Source: Thiodiazotropha sp050305975 (GTDB lineage: Bacteria > Pseudomonadota > Gammaproteobacteria > Chromatiales > Chromatiaceae). Taken from it: a DNA stretch of 64,000 bases. Made by a program: the position numbers and the translations under genes. The first letter of the stretch is position 1, and each line of letters starts with the position of its first letter. The notes under the pieces were generated by a model. The model was given only the letters and a program-made list of their open reading frames with translations. It was not told the origin of the DNA and ran no database searches. The stretch is taken from NCBI GenBank assembly GCA_050305975.1, contig JBNLGI010000088.1, forward strand, positions 1 to 64,000. Reading direction: 5' to 3'. Positions 59,412-64,000 of this stretch are shown here, piece after piece.

Positions 59412-60167
59412 TTGAGCCAAAAGTTGTTAAAGCTGTTACCCCGGCTGGGCTGTTGCTGGCTCTGGCTGGCGCCTCTGATCGGCCATGCGGATGAACCACC
59501 GCTGCGTGTCGAGGTGACTGCGCCCTACATCGAGATGCACACCGGTCCCGGTGATGCCTATCCCATCGACCAGGTGGTTGAGCGGGGCGAATGGGTCGAG
59601 ATCATCAAGCGGCGCACCGACTGGTTTCAGGTGCACGCCCATCGCGATCGTACCGGCTGGGTGCACGTGGAGCAGATGCGCATGACCCGTATCGCCGAGG
59701 GCGTGCCTCTGGACGTCAAGCAATACACGCTGGATGACTTCAAACGGCGCGACTGGGAGTTCGGATTTCTCGGCGGCGACATGGACGGCGCGGCGGTGCT
59801 GAGTCTCTATGGCGGATACTCCTTCAACAAGAACCTTTCGGCGGAACTGAGCCTGTCCCAGGCAATGGGCACCTACTCCAGCGAGTACCTCGTCGACGTG
59901 AACCTGGTCTCCCACCCCTTTCCGGAGTGGCGTTACAGCCCGTTCTTCACCGTCGGCGGCGGTATGATCAATACCAATCCCGATACCACACTGGTGCAGA
60001 CCGAGGACCGTACGGACAGTACCGCCCACGTGGGCGTGGGGCTGCATACCTATATCACCAGACGCTTCTTTCTGCGTGCCGAGTTCAGGCACTACACGGT
60101 GTTTACCAGCCGCGAAGACAATGAGGACTTTGATCAGTGGAAAATCGGATTCGGATTCTTTTTCTAG
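59412..60167 (+). CDS. Exported SH3-like protein with a beta-barrel C-terminus
   Basis: The 251-residue product begins at TTG 59412, 3 nt after the HzsA-like gene. It has a signal peptide (WLWLAPLIGHA), a bacterial SH3-like domain (VTAPYIEMHTGPGDAYPIDQVVERGEWVEI to TGWVHVEQM), and a C-terminal outer-membrane barrel with strands such as FFLRAEFRHYTVF and a final GFGFFF. SH3 domains bind peptides or wall, so this may tether the barrel. It overlaps the next barrel gene by 31 nt. Confidence 0.75.
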   Translation: MSQKLLKLLPRLGCCWLWLAPLIGHADEPPLRVEVTAPYIEMHTGPGDAYPIDQVVERGEWVEIIKRRTDWFQVHAHRDRTGWVHVEQMRMTRIAEGVPLDVKQYTLDDFKRRDWEFGFLGGDMDGAAVLSLYGGYSFNKNLSAELSLSQAMGTYSSEYLVDVNLVSHPFPEWRYSPFFTVGGGMINTNPDTTLVQTEDRTDSTAHVGVGLHTYITRRFFLRAEFRHYTVFTSREDNEDFDQWKIGFGFFF

Positions 60168-60787
60168 TCGTCGCAATCACCCTGTCCGCTCCGCTGATGG
60201 CGGAGGACATGATCGGTGACGGCCTGCGCTCGGAGCCGGTGGTGCAGCCGGAGATCGCCCGTCGTGAGATCGTCGAGCCGGATATCGACGAAGAGGATTT
60301 CGAGGTGGGCGGTTATGTCGGATTTCTGAGCATCGAGGACTTCGGCACCAGCCCCGTCTACGGCGTGAGACTGGCTTACCATGTCACCGACGATATCTTT
60401 CTCGAGGCGGCGGCAGGCACCAGTTCGGCGGACAAGACCAGCTACGAGCTGCTCAGCGGCAACGTTCAGTTGCTGACCGACAGCGAGCGCGACTTCACCT
60501 ATTACAACCTTTCCGCAGGCTACAACCTGTTTCCCGGCGAGGCGTTCTTTTTCGACCGCTACGCCCTCAACAGTCAGTTCTACCTGATTGCGGGTGTCGG
60601 CAGCACCCGTTTCGCCGGGAACGATGAATTCACCGTGAACGTGGGCGCGGGCTACCGTCTGTTGCTCAACGACTGGCTGAGTCTGCACCTGGATGCCAGG
60701 GATCACATGTTTGAGTCCGACCTCTTTGGCGAAGCCAAGACCACACACAATATCGAGGTCCATGGTGGCCTGACCGTCTTCTTCTGA
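60137..60787 (+). CDS. Outer-membrane beta-barrel protein
   Basis: The 216-residue protein starts at GTG 60137, inside the previous gene, and has a signal peptide (IRILFLVVAITLSAPLMA). It then shows eight-strand barrel features (GVRLAYHVTDDIFLEAAAG, NLSAGYNLFPGE, QFYLIAGVGSTRFAGNDEF) ending in GGLTVFF. It belongs to the small OMP_b-brl type. The 31-nt overlap points to coupled translation. A pore or electron-conduit part with the neighbouring cytochromes is a possibility. Confidence 0.75.
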   Translation: MENRIRILFLVVAITLSAPLMAEDMIGDGLRSEPVVQPEIARREIVEPDIDEEDFEVGGYVGFLSIEDFGTSPVYGVRLAYHVTDDIFLEAAAGTSSADKTSYELLSGNVQLLTDSERDFTYYNLSAGYNLFPGEAFFFDRYALNSQFYLIAGVGSTRFAGNDEFTVNVGAGYRLLLNDWLSLHLDARDHMFESDLFGEAKTTHNIEVHGGLTVFF

Positions 60788-60798
60788 GGGATTATGTA

Positions 60799-61314
60799 AT
60801 GTTGAAATACAAATACTCCGCGCTCTCGATCAAAAGCATCGTGTTCGCCATGCTGCTTGGCGTCGTTGCCGGTCCGCTGCCAGCGGCCAGCCTTACCGGT
60901 CCCGCACCCGATTTCACCCTGAAGAGTCGCGGTGGCGAGAACATCAAATTGAGCGAGCTGAGAGGGCAGGTGGTGATGATCAACTTCTGGGCCTCCTGGT
61001 GTGGGCCATGCCGACAGGAGATGCCCCTGCTCGATCAGCTCTATCAACGCTATCAGCCCATGGGCTTCACCCTGCTGGGCGTCAATGTGGAGGAGGACAG
61101 CAGGGCGGCCGATAAGGTGCTGAGCCAGATTCCGGTCAGCTTTCCCATTCTCTACGACAACAAGAATCAGGTCAGCGAGACCTATGACGTCAGCGCCATG
61201 CCGAGCACCGTTCTGATCGACCGGGACGGCAAAGTGAGGTATCTGCACAAAGGCTATCTGCCGGGGTACGAAGAGGATTACCAGCAGCAGATCAGGGAAC
61301 TCGTGCGGGAATAA
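60799..61314 (+). CDS. TlpA-like exported thioredoxin
   Basis: The 171-residue protein has a signal peptide (up to PLPAAS), APDFTLKSRGGENIKLSELRG and the active site FWASWCGPCRQEMP. It has a cis-proline in SAMPSTVLIDRDG. TlpA/ResA proteins reduce disulfides in the periplasm, including those of apocytochromes before haem attachment. Given three CxxCH proteins in this cluster, this is a natural role, though cysteines in DUF4266 could also be the target. It starts 11 nt after the barrel gene. Confidence 0.9.
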   Translation: MLKYKYSALSIKSIVFAMLLGVVAGPLPAASLTGPAPDFTLKSRGGENIKLSELRGQVVMINFWASWCGPCRQEMPLLDQLYQRYQPMGFTLLGVNVEEDSRAADKVLSQIPVSFPILYDNKNQVSETYDVSAMPSTVLIDRDGKVRYLHKGYLPGYEEDYQQQIRELVRE

Positions 61315-61317
61315 GAG

Positions 61318-61548
61318 ATGACACGTCGCCTCATTCAGGCAGGTCTGCTCAGCGTCATGTTATGCATGTTGACGGCCTGCAGCGTGGAACCCTGGGTCAA
61401 GCCCTACGAGCGTGCCAACCTGGCCGATCCGATCATGAGCTTTTCGCCCAACCCGGTAGCCAAACGCTATATGGATCACATTTACGAAGTCCGCGAGGGC
61501 GCGCGCGGCGCTTCCGGTGCCGGCGGAGGTGGATGTGGCTGCAACTAA
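61318..61548 (+). CDS. DUF4266 lipoprotein
   Basis: The 76-residue product has a lipobox (MLCMLTAC) and a short mature part with VEPWVKPYERANLADPIM and a glycine-rich end GAGGGGCGCN. This is the DUF4266 pattern, with a C-terminal Cys-Gly-Cys that might bind metal or be modified. It lies between TlpA and the DUF3570 gene, its usual neighbours as I recall, and overlaps DUF3570 by 14 nt. Its function is unknown. Confidence 0.85.
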   Translation: MTRRLIQAGLLSVMLCMLTACSVEPWVKPYERANLADPIMSFSPNPVAKRYMDHIYEVREGARGASGAGGGGCGCN

Positions 61549-62671
61549 GTCTTTCATCGGTCTGCTGCTGCTCGTCGTCGGCTTCGATCTGTCGGCTGCC
61601 CTGCTGCCGGAGGATCGCTCGGATGTCATGTTCCACCGCTATGACGGTGGCGGTGTGACCGTCGACGGCCCTTCGATCCTGGTGCGCAAATCGATTGGTC
61701 AGAGCGTTTCGGTGAGCGCCAACTACTACGTCGACTCCATCTCCTGTGCCTCGGTCGACGTCATCACCAGCGCTTCCGCCTACACTGAGGAGCGGACCGA
61801 GACCAGTCTTTCGGCCGACTATCTCTACGACAAGACCCTGATGACGCTCTCCTACACCAAGAGTGATGAGAGCGACTATCTGTCGGAGACCAGCAGTTTC
61901 GATATCAGTCATGACATGTTCGGCGATCTCACCACCATCAGTCTCGGTTATGCGGTGGGCAATGACGACATCATGAACAACACCGACGACACTTTCAGCG
62001 CAACGGCCAAAAAGCAGTATTTTCGTGTCGGTGTGACGCAGGTGCTGACCAAAAACAGTCTGCTGGGAATCAACCTGGAGACCATCACCGACGAAGGCTT
62101 CCTGCGCAGTCCGTATCGTTCGTACCGGTACTGGAACAGTGCCACCGGAACCGGCGGTTCGGCACCCGAAGTCTATCCCACCACCCGCACCAGCAACGCG
62201 CTGGCATTCAGAGTGAAATATTTCCTGCCATACCGGGCCGCATTGAGTGGCGAGTACCGCTATTACGACGACACCTGGGGAGTCAAGGCCAGCAATCTGG
62301 AGATCGGCTATACCCATCCGCTGGAGCGGGACTGGACATTCGAAGTCCACTATCGCTACTACACACAGGATTCGGCGGACTTCTACAGCGACCTGTTCAC
62401 ACGTGCAGACGAACAGAACTATATGGCGCGTGACAAGGAGCTGAGTACGTTCAAGGATCACACCGTCGGTGTCGGCGTCAGCTACGAGTTCAAGCCGGAA
62501 AAGTGGCAATTCGTCGACCGCGGCAGCTTCAACCTCGAACTGGACTATATCAAGTTCGAATACGACGATTTTCGCGACCTGACCGTGGACGGTACCTTCA
62601 CCCCGGGCGAGGAGCCTCTCTACGGTTTTTCGGCCAACGTCATCAAGGCCTATGTCTCCATCTGGTACTGA
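61535..62671 (+). CDS. DUF3570 outer-membrane beta-barrel protein
   Basis: The 378-residue product starts at GTG 61535, 5 nt after GGAGG, within the end of the DUF4266 gene. It has a signal peptide (FIGLLLLVVGFDLSAA) and DUF3570 strands: DVMFHRYDGGGVTVDGPSILVRK, SISCASVDVITSASAYTEER and a terminal KAYVSIWY. The SCASVD segment is typical of the family. These barrels probably span the outer membrane. An earlier GTG at 61517 is a weaker choice. It closes the plus-strand arm of the redox cluster. Confidence 0.88.
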   Translation: MAATKSFIGLLLLVVGFDLSAALLPEDRSDVMFHRYDGGGVTVDGPSILVRKSIGQSVSVSANYYVDSISCASVDVITSASAYTEERTETSLSADYLYDKTLMTLSYTKSDESDYLSETSSFDISHDMFGDLTTISLGYAVGNDDIMNNTDDTFSATAKKQYFRVGVTQVLTKNSLLGINLETITDEGFLRSPYRSYRYWNSATGTGGSAPEVYPTTRTSNALAFRVKYFLPYRAALSGEYRYYDDTWGVKASNLEIGYTHPLERDWTFEVHYRYYTQDSADFYSDLFTRADEQNYMARDKELSTFKDHTVGVGVSYEFKPEKWQFVDRGSFNLELDYIKFEYDDFRDLTVDGTFTPGEEPLYGFSANVIKAYVSIWY

Positions 62672-62994
62672 GCCGAAAGCGGCTGCTGAGTCCTCTCCCG
62701 GTAGCAGGCCCTTGGCTGGGGCCCTGCCCCAGCTGAAGAGAGCTACCGAATCGTCCCTGCTATACCTTCTTTGTCGTCCGCTCGAGTCAAGGGCTCCGCC
62801 CGTGGCGTTCGGGCGCCCGTTCCCTTGTCTGGCTCCGCCTAAACCGGTCGGGAGGGGCGCTTCGAACGCGTCTATGCGGCTTCAAGCCCTGTATCTTGGC
62901 GGCTTCTGTGTCATAATCGGCCGCTGATTTTTTCCGCGGGGCGACCACACTCGCGCCCGTTTGACCACTTTTTACCCAATCAGAGGTTGCTGAT
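62672..62994. other. Intergenic region before yajC
   Basis: This 323-bp stretch holds only short open frames without signals. A CATAAT box at 62912-62917 could be the -10 element of a promoter for yajC, but no good -35 box is seen. No repeat or RNA gene is evident. Since yajC normally follows tgt in one operon, this gene needs its own promoter here. Confidence 0.5.
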
Positions 62995-63327
62995 ATGAGT
63001 TTCTTTATTTCTGACGCATTGGCGGAGGCACCTGCGGCAGCGGGCCAGGCCGACGCCATTACCGGCCTGCTGCCCCTGGTGATCTTCGGTGTGGTGCTCT
63101 ATTTCCTGATGATCCGCCCCCAGGTCAAGCGTCAAAAGGAGCACAAGAAGATGGTCGATGCCCTGGCCAAGGGTGACGAAGTCGTGACCTCGGGTGGTAT
63201 GGCCGGCAAGATCACCGATATGGGCGAAAACTTCATCCTCGTCGAGATCGCCGAGGGAACGGCGGTGAAGGTTCGCCGCCAGGCCATCGATTCGGTGCTG
63301 CCGAAAGGCTCACTCAAGGAACTCTGA
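62995..63327 (+). CDS. yajC: Preprotein translocase subunit YajC
   Basis: The 110-residue protein has one membrane helix (about 23-42, GLLPLVIFGVVLYFLMI) followed by RPQVKRQKEHKKMVDALAKGDEVVTSGGMAGKI and a terminal VRRQAIDSVLPKG, as in YajC. It works with SecDF at the inner membrane. AGAGG precedes ATG 62995. It usually stands directly after tgt, but here it is separated from it by 23.6 kb. Confidence 0.96.
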   Translation: MSFFISDALAEAPAAAGQADAITGLLPLVIFGVVLYFLMIRPQVKRQKEHKKMVDALAKGDEVVTSGGMAGKITDMGENFILVEIAEGTAVKVRRQAIDSVLPKGSLKEL

Positions 63328-63493
63328 GCCCGTTCGACCTCTAACTACCTGCGCTGCGGGGTTGAGCGGCCGCTTCGGCAGTCGGCCCGACAGCTGCAGG
63401 ATTCCGCGATAGGGAGTGACACCACTTCTACACCGGATCCTGTCGACTTGCGACAGTCCGTCAATCATTTGAGATGGAACAGTTGATTAGGCT

Positions 63494-64000
63494 ATGAACC
63501 AATATCCGCTTTGGAAAAACCTGCTGGTGCTGGCGGTGGTCCTGCTGGGCGGGCTCTATGCGCTGCCCAATATCTTCGACCAGGACCCCTCCATGGAGAT
63601 CTCTGCTCAGCGTGACATCGTCATCGATCAGGCTACCCAGAGCCGGGTCGAAGCGGCATTGCAGAGCGCGGGGGTGAACGCCAAGGGCGTCGAACTCCGC
63701 GACAGAAAACTATTGGTTCGGTTCTCCGATTCGGAAGACCAGCTGAAGGCCATGGATCCCATCGCCGCCACCCTCGGAGACGACTACACCGAGGCTTTGA
63801 CGCTCTCGCCGAACATCCCCGGCTGGTTGCGAAGCCTGGGCGCGGAACCCATGTATCTGGGCCTCGATCTGCGGGGTGGCATCCATGTCCTGATCGACGT
63901 GGACATGGAGAGCGCCATCGAGCAGGCGCTGGAGCGCTACAGCAGCGATATCCGCACCCTGTTGCGGGAGAACAAGGTGCGCTATGTGCAGATCGGCCGT
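63494..64000 (+). CDS. secD: Protein translocase subunit SecD (N-terminal part)
   Basis: The frame from ATG 63494 runs off the window after 169 residues. It starts NQYPLWKNLLVLAVVLLGGLYALPN, the first membrane helix, and contains PNIPGWLRSLGAEPMYLGLDLRGG, the SecD signature. SecD uses the proton gradient to finish export of proteins. The gene follows yajC by 166 nt. The remaining periplasmic and membrane parts lie outside. Confidence 0.95.
   Translation, partial: MNQYPLWKNLLVLAVVLLGGLYALPNIFDQDPSMEISAQRDIVIDQATQSRVEAALQSAGVNAKGVELRDRKLLVRFSDSEDQLKAMDPIAATLGDDYTEALTLSPNIPGWLRSLGAEPMYLGLDLRGGIHVLIDVDMESAIEQALERYSSDIRTLLRENKVRYVQIGR

Overview
The window looks like chromosomal DNA of a gammaproteobacterium. 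It is GC-rich, with dense operons joined by ATGA or TGATG stop/start overlaps, and it carries the gammaproteobacterial genes queA, tgt, yajC, secD, psd, deaD and truC. The gene mix (arsenite methyltransferase, many c-type haem and multihaem-like exported proteins, a complete C-P lyase operon) would fit a sulfur-oxidising or Chromatiales-like lineage. That placement is an inference from gene content, not from a marker gene.

Layout. 0-4 kb: the end of arsM, a palindromic repeat, then a minus-strand operon of class V aminotransferase, rhodanese, SCO-like protein and psd. 4.4-6.8 kb: a secreted lipoprotein built of repeated Ig/cadherin-like domains. 7-12 kb: an RNA and cold-shock neighbourhood (small basic protein, DeaD helicase, RRM protein, CspA) with a MITE-like element just upstream of the RRM gene. 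12-16 kb: exported thioredoxin-fold protein, beta-propeller protein, VanX-type dipeptidase and a convergent POT peptide transporter. 16-21.7 kb: a minus-strand operon of Sel1-like protein, von Willebrand A (VWA) protein, ABC ATPase, ABC permease and truC; it resembles the TagTS/PpkA signalling module of type VI secretion, but no secretion genes are nearby. 21.9-33.4 kb: a complete phosphonate uptake and C-P lyase operon, phnF-D-C-E-G-H-I-J-K-L-M-N-P, plus a coupled EamA-family transporter. Repeated TCTAGA sites lie before phnF and phnG. A tRNA-Leu(CAA), a GGDEF-EAL protein and an alpha/beta hydrolase follow.

37-64 kb: queA and tgt are present, but the usual next genes yajC and secD begin about 23.6 kb later. 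Between them lie two large exported-protein systems. The first (39.8-49.7 kb, minus strand) has a TolQ/ExbB channel, two ExbD proteins (one lacking the transmembrane Asp), a TonB/AgmX-like protein, three TPR proteins and ApbE, and is similar in composition to the Agl-Glt machinery. The second (51.1-62.7 kb) is a divergent pair of operons. It encodes a hydrazine-synthase-alpha-like two-haem lipoprotein, two further CxxCH proteins, a Tat-exported DUF1501-like protein, several outer-membrane beta-barrels, a TlpA thioredoxin, and DUF4266 and DUF3570 proteins. This second cluster is the best candidate for an undescribed extracytoplasmic redox system. A candidate small RNA with an anti-Shine-Dalgarno stretch and a strong terminator lies antisense between queA and tgt.
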